This document shows, piece after piece, positions 15,505 through 24,034 of a stretch of 64,000 bases of DNA. Both the position numbers and the translations under genes were made by a program. Origin of the DNA: Acidobacteriota bacterium (lineage in GTDB: Bacteria > Acidobacteriota > Terriglobia > Bryobacterales > Bryobacteraceae); assembly GCA_025353165.1 (NCBI GenBank), contig JANXRE010000028.1, positions 1-64,000 on the forward strand, given 5' to 3'. Under the pieces are notes generated by a model. It did no database searches, was not told the origin of the DNA, and saw only the letters and a list, made by a program, of their open reading frames with translations. Position 1 is the stretch's first letter, and each line of letters starts with the position of its first letter.

Positions 15505-16134
15505 ATGGCCCTCACTAAACGACAAAAGCAAGTTCTCGACTTCATCTCCATGTTCATCGAGCGCAATGGCTACAGCCCCTCCTACGAGGAACTGGCAACC
15601 GGTCTTGGACTGGCGTCGCTGGCCACCGTCCACAAGCACATCCAGGCGCTTGAAACCAAGCAGTACCTGAACCGCAGCTTCAATCACAGCCGGTCGCTGG
15701 AAGTGACTCGAAAATACTTCGATGAACAGCGGCTGTATCGCTCCGGGAGCGAGCCCAGGTCGGAGGTTCCCCTACTCGGCCGAATCGCCGCGGGCGCTCC
15801 CGTGGAAGCCATCGCCGGCCAGGACACGCTCGCGTTCGCCGACTTCGCCGGCGACCCGAACACCTTCGCGCTGCAGGTGCGCGGCGACTCCATGATCGAG
15901 GACCACATCTGCGACGGGGATTACGTTCTGATTGAAAAAACCGCGCACGCGCAGAACGGCGAGGTGGTAGTGGCGCTGGTGGATGGGACGGAGACTACGC
16001 TCAAGCGCTTCTACGAGGAACCCGAATTCGTGCGTCTCCAGCCGGCTAATTCCGCCATGGAACCGATCCGCGTACCAAAGGCCGCCGTGCAGATTCAGGG
16101 GCGGCTGATCGCGGTGCTTCGTAAATACAAGTAA
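15505..16134 (+). CDS. lexA: LexA repressor
   Basis: A 209-aa SOS repressor. The N-terminal winged helix (MALTKRQKQVLDFISMFIERNGYSPSYEELA, recognition helix near LASLATVHKHIQALE) is followed by the self-cleaving S24 domain: scissile A96-G97 (GRIAAGAPVEAI), S129 (RGDSMIED) and general base K167 (ETTLKRFY). All catalytic parts are present, so RecA-stimulated autocleavage is expected. It lies immediately downstream of three dead toxin-antitoxin genes. SD GGGAGAAG precedes the ATG. Confidence 0.95.
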   Translation: MALTKRQKQVLDFISMFIERNGYSPSYEELATGLGLASLATVHKHIQALETKQYLNRSFNHSRSLEVTRKYFDEQRLYRSGSEPRSEVPLLGRIAAGAPVEAIAGQDTLAFADFAGDPNTFALQVRGDSMIEDHICDGDYVLIEKTAHAQNGEVVVALVDGTETTLKRFYEEPEFVRLQPANSAMEPIRVPKAAVQIQGRLIAVLRKYK

Positions 16135-16194
16135 ACTTCCGTAACCCCCTGAAACCATCGGCCTTTCGGTCCCATCTGGTAAACTGGAGGAGCG

Positions 16195-16539
16195 ATGAAC
16201 TGGTTCCAGCGCTTCATTTTCTGGGACTACCCGCGCGCCAGCATTCAATACGACGTCATGGTGGCTATCATCGTGGCTTTCGTACTGTTAACCCCGCGCG
16301 AGTGGTTCAAGGATCAGCCCAAGGCCAGCTCCGTGGTCATGCTGCCCACCGCCCACGGCAGCAATGCGTTCTGGATCGATGCGGAGGTTCTCAACGCCGT
16401 TCCCGAGGCGCAGCGGCCTGCCCGCGCGGAGGAACTGCTGAAAGCGCGCGCGGGACGAAAAGAAACCGTGGTGCGGCTGGAACCCATCGTCGATTCCGAA
16501 CAGGAACTCAAAGGATACATGGCGTTCACCACCCCCTGA
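16195..16539 (+). CDS. small single-pass membrane protein
   Basis: A 114-aa protein with strong SD (GGAGGAGCG). One transmembrane helix near 22-40 (YDVMVAIIVAFVLLTPREWF) and a soluble C-terminal part of about 70 residues with KETVVRLEPIVDSEQELKGY. I do not recognise a family. It ends 14 bp before the LolA-like gene and is probably co-transcribed with it, so a role in envelope biogenesis is possible. Confidence 0.75.
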   Translation: MNWFQRFIFWDYPRASIQYDVMVAIIVAFVLLTPREWFKDQPKASSVVMLPTAHGSNAFWIDAEVLNAVPEAQRPARAEELLKARAGRKETVVRLEPIVDSEQELKGYMAFTTP

Positions 16540-16553
16540 CCGCCGTCCCCGAC

Positions 16554-17240
16554 ATGCGACATTTCGTCCGACCCGGTTCAGCCGCGCTGTGCGTCTTCAT
16601 GGCGGTATCCGCCGCGCGCGGCGAGACGCTGAAGGAGTTTCTAGCCCGCATGGACCGGAGCGCGGACACTTTCCGGGGGATGACCGCGAACCTCAGCCAG
16701 GTCCAACACACAGCCATCATCAACGAGGACGAGCACGATTCCGCCATGGTCCGGCTGAAGAAGACGAAGGACGGCCTACACGGATACGTGGAATTCAACG
16801 ATCCCAACCGCCGCATCATCGGCTTTCAGAACCGTGAGCTTCAGGTCTACTATCCGAAAACCCACACCGTGGATATCTACGATCTTGGGAAACACGGCGC
16901 GCAGTTGGATCAGTTCCTGCTGCTCGGGTTCGGTACCTCCGGCAAGGACCTCGAGAAGAGCTACAAAGTACGCGTAACGGGAACCGAGACCCTGGACGGC
17001 AAGCCGGTGACCCAGATCGAGCTTACGCCGAGAACGGCGGAAGCCCTGGAGTACATGAAGAAGATTGAACTCTGGATTCCGCAGAACGCATCCTACCCAG
17101 TACAGGAAAAGATCTACAAGAACGCGCAAGACTATATCCTGATTAACTATTCCGACGTGAGAATCAATTCTGGTCTGACCGACAAAGATTTGGAGTTGCG
17201 GGTTCCCGCGGGAGTCAAGAAGAATTACCCGCAGAAATGA
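16554..17240 (+). CDS. LolA-like outer-membrane lipoprotein carrier
   Basis: A 228-aa exported protein: signal peptide (RPGSAALCVFMAVSAARG), then ETLKEFLARMDRSADTFRGMTANLSQVQ, typical of the LolA/LppX beta-barrel fold that carries lipids across the periplasm. It continues with KDGLHGYVEFNDP, strands VDIYDLGKHGAQLDQFLLLGFG and ends VPAGVKKNYPQK. ATG 16554 places the signal peptide correctly. It follows the small membrane protein at 14 bp and is followed by the DUF1624-type gene at 4 bp. Confidence 0.78.
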   Translation: MRHFVRPGSAALCVFMAVSAARGETLKEFLARMDRSADTFRGMTANLSQVQHTAIINEDEHDSAMVRLKKTKDGLHGYVEFNDPNRRIIGFQNRELQVYYPKTHTVDIYDLGKHGAQLDQFLLLGFGTSGKDLEKSYKVRVTGTETLDGKPVTQIELTPRTAEALEYMKKIELWIPQNASYPVQEKIYKNAQDYILINYSDVRINSGLTDKDLELRVPAGVKKNYPQK

Positions 17241-17244
17241 GAAC

Positions 17245-18333
17245 ATGACGGGGGCAAAACAGGGACGGCTGCCATTCCTCGATTGGATGCGCGGCGTTGC
17301 GGCCGTGATCATGCTGCAAGGCCACACTTTCCACTCGTTTGCGACACCGCAAGTCCGGACTGGAGGCCCCTACAATCTCTCCCAGTTTTTCGGCGGAGAA
17401 GGGCCGGCCATTTTCCTGTTCCTCACGGGAATCACTTTCGCGTTCATCCTGCACGGCGGCGAGCAGAAGGAGCTGAGCGGCTGGAGGAAATGGACCGGAG
17501 CGTTGCGCCGCGCGCGTTATCTGTTCGTTCTGGCCTTCCTGTTCCGCTTCCAGATGTGGGCTTTCTCGCTCGGCCAGAGCCCATGGACCGACCTGCTGAA
17601 GGTGGACGTCCTGAACTGCATGGGACTCACCATGCTGCTGCTGACGCCGCTGGCCTTCGGCACGCTCCGCCGGCGCGCCGTCTGGAGCGCGGGAATCGGG
17701 GTGGCGATCGCGGGTCTGTCGCCGGTCGTTTCCATGATGTCGTGGACTTGGCTCCCGCCTGCCGTTTCCGACTACTTCGTTCCCAATCTGAATCACTTTG
17801 CGATCTTCCCCTGGGGGTCGTTCATCGCTTTCGGCATCAGCGCCGGGTGCCTGCTGAGGATGGCCAAGGCCGACGACATGAATCGACTGATGCAGTGGTC
17901 GGCCCTTGCCGGATTCGGCATGTTCCTTTCGGCGCAGTATTTCTCGAACCTTTCGTATTCCATGTACGCCACCTCGGATTTCTGGCTGAACAGTCCCGCG
18001 CTGGTGTTCTCGAAGCTGGGAGTGTTGCTGGTGTTCGCGGCGGCCGCTTATCTGTGGGTCCACTACGTAGTGGGCGACCAGTGGAGCTGGGTAAGGCAAC
18101 TGGGAACCACGTCCCTGCTGGTGTACTGGGTCCACATCGAGATCGTATATGGGACTTGGTTCGGATTCTGGAAGGATCGCATGAATGCCGCCGAGTGCGT
18201 GATTTGCTCGGTGCTCCTGATTCTGGCGATGATCGGCCTGTCGATCGCGCGCACCCGCCTGAAAAAGGTTCGCCTGCCACAGTGGGCGCCCGGATACGCG
18301 GTTCTGAACCAGCAGCGCGCCAGCGGAGATTGA
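17245..18333 (+). CDS. DUF1624/HGSNAT-like multipass membrane protein
   Basis: A 362-aa protein starting RLPFLDWMRGVAAVIMLQGHTFHSF, the signature of the heparan-alpha-glucosaminide acetyltransferase-like (DUF1624) family, with about nine hydrophobic helices. Early motifs FLDWMRG and GHTFH, plus FFGGEGPAIFLFLTGITFAF, mark transmembrane acyl-transfer proteins. The acceptor is unknown; modification of an envelope glycan or lipid is a reasonable guess. The gene starts 4 bp after the LolA-like stop. Confidence 0.8.
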   Translation: MTGAKQGRLPFLDWMRGVAAVIMLQGHTFHSFATPQVRTGGPYNLSQFFGGEGPAIFLFLTGITFAFILHGGEQKELSGWRKWTGALRRARYLFVLAFLFRFQMWAFSLGQSPWTDLLKVDVLNCMGLTMLLLTPLAFGTLRRRAVWSAGIGVAIAGLSPVVSMMSWTWLPPAVSDYFVPNLNHFAIFPWGSFIAFGISAGCLLRMAKADDMNRLMQWSALAGFGMFLSAQYFSNLSYSMYATSDFWLNSPALVFSKLGVLLVFAAAAYLWVHYVVGDQWSWVRQLGTTSLLVYWVHIEIVYGTWFGFWKDRMNAAECVICSVLLILAMIGLSIARTRLKKVRLPQWAPGYAVLNQQRASGD

Positions 18334-18389
18334 CGTAACTGAAGGCCGGTGCGCGCCGGAGCCTGCGCTACATTGGTAGTCAACCGCTT

Positions 18390-19091
18390 ATGCGCATCCT
18401 GGTTGTCGAAGACGAAAAACGAATCGCGGATTTCCTCTCCCGAGGTTTGGAGAGCGCGGGCTACGCGGTGGACCACGCGCCGGACGGGCAGACGGCCCTC
18501 GATTTCGCCCACCACACCGAGTACGACCTGGTGATCCTGGATCTCGGACTGCCGGACATCGACGGCCTCCAGGTGCTCGAAAAAATCCGCAACCGGAAGG
18601 CTAGCCCCCCCGTGCTGATCCTCAGCGCCAGAGACACCGTGGACGATCGCGTCAAGGGCCTGGAGGTCGGCGCCGACGATTACCTGGTGAAGCCGTTTGC
18701 GTTCGTCGAGATGCTGGCCCGCGTGCGCGCGCTGCTCCGGCGCGGGCAGCCCACTCCAGAGCGCCTGCAGGTCGGCGACCTCGCGCTCGATTGCATCCGC
18801 CGCCGCGTCACGCGCCAAAACGAACCCATTGAACTGGCGCCGAAAGAGTTCAGCATCCTCGAGTACCTCATGCGCAACCGGGGACGCCCGCTGAGCCGCA
18901 CCATGATCGTCGAGCATGTCTGGGACATGGACTACGACGGTCTGACTAACATCGTGGACGTCTACATCCGGCACCTTCGCTCCAAAATCGACGACCCCTT
19001 CCCGGTCAAGATGATCCAGACGATCCGCGGCATCGGCTATATGCTCGACCTGCCCGAAAAATCCGGAGTCCGCGCCGGCGATCTGACATGA
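18390..19091 (+). CDS. OmpR-family response regulator
   Basis: A 233-aa regulator. The receiver domain (1-115) has the acidic pocket EDE at 7-9, phosphoacceptor D51 (VILDLGLPD), the switch residue S79 and K101 (DDYLVKPF). A winged-helix DNA-binding domain follows (about 125-222, ELAPKEFSILEYL ... TNIVDVYIRHLRSKID ... IRGIGYML). It is most like the CusR/CopR-type regulators. TACATT (18369-18374) may be the -10. The partner histidine kinase follows 77 bp downstream. Confidence 0.93.
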   Translation: MRILVVEDEKRIADFLSRGLESAGYAVDHAPDGQTALDFAHHTEYDLVILDLGLPDIDGLQVLEKIRNRKASPPVLILSARDTVDDRVKGLEVGADDYLVKPFAFVEMLARVRALLRRGQPTPERLQVGDLALDCIRRRVTRQNEPIELAPKEFSILEYLMRNRGRPLSRTMIVEHVWDMDYDGLTNIVDVYIRHLRSKIDDPFPVKMIQTIRGIGYMLDLPEKSGVRAGDLT

Positions 19092-19168
19092 CCAGGTTTG
19101 CAGGATTTTGCCACGTCGGACTGGCACGCCTCTTTCATGACAGGCCCTTAGTGTAGCGGGGACGCTGC

Positions 19169-20695
19169 GTGGCTGTCATCACACGAGCGCGTAGGGAGTC
19201 CAGGCCGCCCGGCAGAATTGTCCGCGGCCTGCGGTTCCGCCTCTCGTTCAGCTATCTTCTTTTCTTCACTTTTCTGCTGGTCGTGCTCGGCGTGTTGTTC
19301 CGCCAGGTGCTGCACAACACCCTCTACGAGCAGTCGGTGAATCTGCTCGAAGAGGAGTGGGGCGAAATGAAAGGATACCTGCGAATCGAGAACGCGAACC
19401 CCGAGTGGGTGTTTGACAGATTCGACCCGGAGGAATCGTTCATCGTCAACCGCATCCGGCGGGTGTACATCCTCATGGACCGGAGCGGGGCGATCCTCCA
19501 GCGTTCCGCTAACTATTCCGATGGGACGCTCGCGCCGCCGACGGTCCGGCAGGTCCACGCTGTGCTCTCGTCGAACGGTCCGGTCATCACCATCGAGAAC
19601 GGCGCCGACGGTGTGACCTACATGATCCGGGCAGGCGTCATCCCCGAGGTGCGTCGCGCCGGGAGCACGCGACCTCACAAGGATTACTACGTCTCCGTGG
19701 GGCGGCCGATGGAGGACTCCGAACGCACTCTGAACGGCTTCACCTGGCGGTACTTCGCGCTGGTGCCGTTCATCGTGGCGGTGACGGGCGCGGTGGGCTG
19801 GCTGCTGGCGGGCCGGGCCCTGGCGCCTGTCACATCGGTGTCCCACGTTGCCCGGCGCATCACCGGATCGAATCTCAGCGTACAGATTCCGACCCGAGGT
19901 TCGGGCGACGAACTGGACGATCTCATCGAAGCCTTCAATCGCATGACGGAACGTCTGAAACATTCCTTCGAACAAATGCGGCAGTTCTCGACGGACGTCT
20001 CCCATGAGCTGCGAACGCCGCTCACCGGCATTCGCGGGCAGCTGGAAGTCGCGCTTTTCACGGCGGAGACGCCGGAGCAGTACCGCGAAGCGATGATGAA
20101 CGCCCTGCAGGACGTCGAGAAGCTGTCCAACATGGTCCGCGCGCTGCTGCTGCTGTCGCAGGCCGAAAGCGGACAGCTTGCGCTACAGATGACTACGCTG
20201 GATCTCTCGACCGTAGTTTCCGAGCTCGTGGATCAATACCAGATCGCGGCGGAGGAAGAAGGCGTGACCCTCACCTGCAACGCGGCGCCGGAGTGCTTGG
20301 TTCAGGCGGACCGGACGCAGATGGAGCGCATGGTTACCAATCTGGTCTCGAACGCCATCAAGTACACAAATGCGGGCGGCCGGGTGGATGTCGCCCTGGA
20401 GTACGACGAAACCTCCGCCCGATTCCGGGTTCAGGACACGGGCATCGGCATTCCCGCGGAAGACCTGCCGCTGATCTTCGACCGGTTCTACCGCGTGAAG
20501 GGGCGCAGTACCGCGACGAAGGAAGGGCTCGGCCTGGGCCTCAGCTTCGTGGCCTGGATCGTGAACGCGCACAACGGCAAGATCGAAGTGGACAGCAATC
20601 CCGGAACGGGCACCACCTTCACGGTGACGCTGCCGCGGGAAGGCGGTGTACCCGAGCCGGCGCCGGCAGCCGCCCCGCAACAACAAACGGCCTAG
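19169..20695 (+). CDS. sensor histidine kinase
   Basis: A 508-aa kinase with GTG start. A transmembrane helix (about 26-46), a periplasmic sensor domain of about 145 residues, a second helix (194-214) and a HAMP linker (about 215-268) lead to the HisKA domain with the phosphorylated His at H279 (FSTDVSHELRTPLTGIRGQ). The HATPase domain has the N box NLVSNAIKYTNAGG, G1 DTGIGIP and G2 GLGLGLSFV. The C-terminal PEPAPAAAPQQQTA is a loose tail. It pairs with the regulator upstream; the CusS-like layout hints at metal or envelope stress, not proven. Confidence 0.93.
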   Translation: MAVITRARRESRPPGRIVRGLRFRLSFSYLLFFTFLLVVLGVLFRQVLHNTLYEQSVNLLEEEWGEMKGYLRIENANPEWVFDRFDPEESFIVNRIRRVYILMDRSGAILQRSANYSDGTLAPPTVRQVHAVLSSNGPVITIENGADGVTYMIRAGVIPEVRRAGSTRPHKDYYVSVGRPMEDSERTLNGFTWRYFALVPFIVAVTGAVGWLLAGRALAPVTSVSHVARRITGSNLSVQIPTRGSGDELDDLIEAFNRMTERLKHSFEQMRQFSTDVSHELRTPLTGIRGQLEVALFTAETPEQYREAMMNALQDVEKLSNMVRALLLLSQAESGQLALQMTTLDLSTVVSELVDQYQIAAEEEGVTLTCNAAPECLVQADRTQMERMVTNLVSNAIKYTNAGGRVDVALEYDETSARFRVQDTGIGIPAEDLPLIFDRFYRVKGRSTATKEGLGLGLSFVAWIVNAHNGKIEVDSNPGTGTTFTVTLPREGGVPEPAPAAAPQQQTA

Positions 20696-20718
20696 CCCGG
20701 CACAGTACACTGAAGGCA

Positions 20719-21129
20719 ATGGGTCTCGAGATACAGGAACGGGAGCGAGAGGGCGTCGTAATATTGGACCTGAAGGGGCGGCTTACCGTCGGTCAGGCCG
20801 CAACGGTTTTGCGCGACCGCTTCGCCGAGCTCATCAGCGCCGGCAAGAACCAGGTCGTCGTCAACCTGGAGGGCGTCGACTACATCGACAGCACCGGTCT
20901 TGGCTCCCTCGTGATTTGCTTCACGAGCCTGCAAAAAGCGAAGGGCAGCCTCAAGCTTGCCCACCTGAACAAACGGAACCTGGAATTATTGCTGCTCACC
21001 AAGCTGAGCACGGTCTTCGAGTTGTTCAACGACGAGCAGGACGCCATCAATAGCTTCTTTCCAAACCGCGACATCAAGCACTTCGACATACTGAGTTTCA
21101 TCCAGCAGCATCAGGGCGAGGAGAGTTAG
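20719..21129 (+). CDS. STAS-domain anti-sigma factor antagonist
   Basis: A 136-aa protein of the SpoIIAA/RsbV type. S58 in VDYIDSTGLGS is the conserved phosphorylation site used by partner-switching kinases. The core STAS fold (1-105) is followed by a tail NRDIKHFDILSFIQQHQGEES. No anti-sigma kinase is adjacent. TACACT (20706-20711) lies 7 nt before the ATG and GAAGG lies between, so either a leaderless or SD-led start is possible. It ends 4 bp before the redoxin gene. Confidence 0.88.
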   Translation: MGLEIQEREREGVVILDLKGRLTVGQAATVLRDRFAELISAGKNQVVVNLEGVDYIDSTGLGSLVICFTSLQKAKGSLKLAHLNKRNLELLLLTKLSTVFELFNDEQDAINSFFPNRDIKHFDILSFIQQHQGEES

Positions 21130-21133
21130 CGTT

Positions 21134-21577
21134 TTGCTTGGGACTGGCGACACCGCGCCGGACTTCGGAAGCATCCACCCATTGAAGGGCCATCTGCGGA
21201 ACGGGCCCGTCCTCGTCGCTCTGTTCAAAGTCAGTTGTCCGGTCTGCCAGTACACCTTTCCATTTCTGGAGCGGCTGTCCAAATCGACGAACCTTCAGGT
21301 GGTCGGTATTTCCCAGGATGGCGCGGCGGCGACCGAGGAATTCCGCAAGGAATTCGGCATCACGTTTCCGGCGTGGATCGACTCCGCCAAGAGATACCCC
21401 GCCAGCAACGCCTTCGGGATCGAGAGCGTGCCTTCGATGTTTCTGGTCGAGACCGATGGGAAGATCTCAATGGCATGGTCCGGCTGGTCCAAGCGCGACA
21501 TGGACGCGCTTGGGCGTATCGCCGGGGTGGCACCGTTCGGCCCCGGCGACAACGTCCCCGACTGGAAACCGGGTTGA
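21134..21577 (+). CDS. redoxin/TlpA-like thiol protein
   Basis: A 147-aa thioredoxin-fold protein with a TTG start preceded by GAGGAG. It reads GDTAPDFGSI...VLVALFKVSCPVCQYTFPFLERL: the CPVC pair (about 37-40) is the redox centre, and VPSMFLVETDG holds the cis-Pro. No signal peptide is seen, so it should be cytoplasmic, unlike typical TlpA. Position 4 bp after the STAS gene suggests co-transcription. Confidence 0.8.
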   Translation: MLGTGDTAPDFGSIHPLKGHLRNGPVLVALFKVSCPVCQYTFPFLERLSKSTNLQVVGISQDGAAATEEFRKEFGITFPAWIDSAKRYPASNAFGIESVPSMFLVETDGKISMAWSGWSKRDMDALGRIAGVAPFGPGDNVPDWKPG

Positions 21578-21632
21578 GGGTCCAAAAACTAGGCTCCCGG
21601 GTGGAGCTGGGTTAATCTGGAAGGGTAGATCC

Positions 21633-22088
21633 ATGTCTGAGAAACAGAACGTTCTGGAATCGGCCGCGGCGCTCGTGAAAGGGTTCGGAGTCACCTTCCG
21701 CGAGATGATGAACCCGACGATCACCGAAGACTATCCCGAGGCTCCGCCGAATTTCATGGAGCGGTACCGGGGCCTTCACGTCCTCCAGCGCGACGAGAAC
21801 GGATTGGAGAAGTGCGTTGCCTGTTTCCTGTGCGCGATCGCGTGCCCGGTGAATTGCATCTACATTGAGGCCGCGGAAAACACCGAGACGGTGCGCATGA
21901 GCGGGGGCGAGCGTTTCGCGCAGGTCTACAACATCGATTACTCGCGCTGCATTTTCTGCGGCTACTGCGTGGAGGCCTGCCCGACCGACGCCATCACGCA
22001 CGGCCACGGCTTTGAGCTTGCCAGCTACAACACCTCGACGTTGATCTACCGGAAAGAGCAACTGCTCGCGCCGATGCCGGAACGCTAG
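21633..22088 (+). CDS. nuoI: NADH-quinone oxidoreductase subunit I
   Basis: A 151-aa ferredoxin-like subunit that carries clusters N6a and N6b of complex I. Two 4Fe-4S motifs are complete: CVACFLCAIACP (about 61-72) and CIFCGYCVEACP (about 103-114). The N-terminal helix region (ALVKGFGVTFREMMNPTITEDYP) is normal. No other nuo gene is in the window, so it is an orphan copy; the rest of complex I must be elsewhere. Its stop overlaps the stop of the opposing 22085 gene by 4 bp. Confidence 0.92.
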   Translation: MSEKQNVLESAAALVKGFGVTFREMMNPTITEDYPEAPPNFMERYRGLHVLQRDENGLEKCVACFLCAIACPVNCIYIEAAENTETVRMSGGERFAQVYNIDYSRCIFCGYCVEACPTDAITHGHGFELASYNTSTLIYRKEQLLAPMPER

Positions 22089-23380
22089 GAAAACCGTCCA
22101 GCCACAATCCGCGCGAACGACCCCGTCCGCACTTCCTCCATCGACAGGCCCGTCAACCCCGGAATATCCTCTGCCGGTAGCGCGCCGCAATCGATGGCCT
22201 GCAGGAAGAAGTTCAGCATCCCCTGCCCCGTCGCCGCGTCGTCGAAAACTTCTCCCGCCATCGTCGCCTGAGTGGCGCTCTCGATGAAATTCTTCAGCCG
22301 CTGCGACGCCGGCTCGAGCCCCTCCAGGAAAAACGAATACACCGCTCCGTATCGCGCCGGAACCTGCGCCGGATGCAGATCCCAGCCCTGATAAATTCCC
22401 CGCGCCAGCGAATGCCGCACGTGGTCCGCATGAATGCGCCACCCCCGATGGACCGTCTCGCGGCCGCCCTTGGGGATCACGTTGGTGACGCTGTCCACCA
22501 CCCGGATTCCCGTGCCCGCAAACGCCACCTGCATCATCTGCCGCGCGAAATCGTTCGCCGGGTGCGTGTAGCCCTGCGCCGCCACCGCGATGTTCTGGCA
22601 CGACGTGAAATCGAACGCGCCCAGGTGAGCCGCCACGCAGCGCCCGCGCGCCGCGCGCGCCAACTCCGGCAAAACGAACTCGCCCCGCTGGTTCGCGATC
22701 GACTGCGTCGTCTCCACCATCACTTCGAGTTTCAGAGATCCCGCGGCGAGTCCACGCGCCGTTTCAAAAACGTCCAGTACATCCGCCAGCGCCGTCACCT
22801 GTTCCGGCACGGTGATCTTCGGCAGGCACACGACAAAATTCGGCGGCAACCCGCCCCCGGCCGTATGCAGCAGCGACGTCAGGAAAAGATCCAGAGTGCG
22901 CACGGACCGCCGGTGCAGCTCGCCGCTGAAGGATTTAATCCGGAAGCCGGAGAATGGAGACAGCAGCCCCTCCCGCATAGCCCGGCCCATCTCGGCCGCC
23001 GCCGACACCGCGTGCGCATCCTCCTCTTCATCGGCTCTGTATCCGTATCCGTCTTCGAAATCGATCCGGTAGTCCTCCACCGGCTCGCGCCGCAGTTTGT
23101 CGCAAACCCGCGCATACACCGCCTCCGCATCGGCGGCCCGGATGCCCAGCGCGGAAGCAAACTCACCCGCGTCGGGTGCGTACTCTTCGAGCGATTTCAG
23201 CGCCAGTTGTCCGATCTTCCGGATCGTGTCCGCGCGAAACAACTGCGCGCCGCCATACACCGTGTGCACCGGCCGGCGCGAGCCCGTATCCCCCGGATAC
23301 GACCGCGCAAACTCCTCGTTCGCGCGCCGTAGCTTTTCCATGGCGGGCGCCACCGCGCCCGAAGGCAACGTCAGTCTCAT
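22085..23380 (-). CDS. HpcH/HpaI-aldolase-like protein (DUF6986 type)
   Basis: A 431-aa cytoplasmic protein. Motifs such as YRIDFEDGYG (metal-binding ED), RIKSF, LPKITVPEQV, LEVMVETTQSI and CVAAHLGAFDFTS follow the order of citrate-lyase beta/HpcH TIM barrels, where Asp/Glu residues bind Mg2+ and an Arg holds the acyl-CoA or keto acid. The whole length matches the group annotated as DUF6986. The substrate is unknown. Confidence 0.65.
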   Translation of the reverse strand: MRLTLPSGAVAPAMEKLRRANEEFARSYPGDTGSRRPVHTVYGGAQLFRADTIRKIGQLALKSLEEYAPDAGEFASALGIRAADAEAVYARVCDKLRREPVEDYRIDFEDGYGYRADEEEDAHAVSAAAEMGRAMREGLLSPFSGFRIKSFSGELHRRSVRTLDLFLTSLLHTAGGGLPPNFVVCLPKITVPEQVTALADVLDVFETARGLAAGSLKLEVMVETTQSIANQRGEFVLPELARAARGRCVAAHLGAFDFTSCQNIAVAAQGYTHPANDFARQMMQVAFAGTGIRVVDSVTNVIPKGGRETVHRGWRIHADHVRHSLARGIYQGWDLHPAQVPARYGAVYSFFLEGLEPASQRLKNFIESATQATMAGEVFDDAATGQGMLNFFLQAIDCGALPAEDIPGLTGLSMEEVRTGSFARIVAGRFS

Positions 23381-23412
23381 TTCTTAGGACCTCAGGAAAT
23401 AACCTCGCCGAC

Positions 23413-23537
23413 CCGACGTGGCGCACGCACTCGTGCGCGCCGTGTCGCGACTCATCGCGACACAAGTTTTCGCCCGGCTCGCCGGGCGTCGGCAGAAGCG
23501 CCGACGCGGCACGCACTCGTGCGTGCGCCACGTCGGT
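23413..23537. repeat. two inverted copies of the 50-bp double-palindrome repeat (R1, R2)
   Basis: R1 (23414-23464, forward) and R2 (23489-23536, reverse) face each other around a CGCCCGG...CCGGGCG hairpin (23471-23488). Each unit holds a near-perfect palindrome GGCGCACGCACTCGTGCGTGCC-like block followed by a hairpin with GCGTCG...CGACGC-type arms. It lies between the start of the 22085 gene and the end of guaD, that is, downstream of guaD. Other copies are at 34835, 52569 and 60738. Confidence 0.85.
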
Positions 23538-23563
23538 GGCAATGTTGTTCTCTGGACAGACAC

Positions 23564-24031
23564 TCAGTACCGGATCCGATCCACCTTCGCCATCCACGCC
23601 TCAAACGGCAGCAACGCCGAGGGATCTTCCACCCGCATCATCGGAAGCTTCCGCTGGCTCGCATCCAGGCGCGTCTGCTCGTAGATGTAGGAATCGTCGA
23701 AGCCCGCGTTCGCCGCGTCCCGATAAGTGGCGGCGTAATACACTTGATCCGGTCGCGCCCAATAGATTGCGCCCAGGCACATCGGGCAAGGCTCGCAACT
23801 CGAGTAAATATCGCAGCCATGCAATTGAAATGCGCCGAGCGCCTGACACGCCGCCCGGATCGCGACCACCTCGGCATGCGCCGTCGGATCGTTGGTGGAA
23901 GTCACCCGGTTCGTGCCGCTGCCCACCACTGCGCCGTCCTTCACCACCACCGCGCCGAACGGACCGCCGCGTCCGGCCTCGACGTTCTCCGCGGCTAGCC
24001 GTATGGCCAGCGCGATCCATTCGGATCCCAT
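23564..24031 (-). CDS. guaD: guanine deaminase-type nucleoside/base deaminase
   Basis: A 155-aa cytidine-deaminase-fold enzyme. Zinc and catalytic residues: H52-A-E54 (TAHAEVVAIRAA) and the PCPMC pair C82/C85. The sequence GAIYWARPDQVYYAATYRDAANAGFDDSYIY and the C-terminal KVDRIRY match the Bacillus GuaD type rather than tRNA adenosine deaminase TadA. It would turn guanine into xanthine in purine salvage. It ends next to the R1/R2 repeat and starts 3 bp after the GH20 gene ends. Confidence 0.85.
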   Translation of the reverse strand: MGSEWIALAIRLAAENVEAGRGGPFGAVVVKDGAVVGSGTNRVTSTNDPTAHAEVVAIRAACQALGAFQLHGCDIYSSCEPCPMCLGAIYWARPDQVYYAATYRDAANAGFDDSYIYEQTRLDASQRKLPMMRVEDPSALLPFEAWMAKVDRIRY

Positions 24032-24034
24032 AAG

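Noticed and set aside
23471-23488. CGCCCGGCTCGCCGGGCG hairpin as a terminator for guaD
   Set aside because: No T-run follows on either strand and it is the linker between repeats R1 and R2, so it is listed with the repeat.
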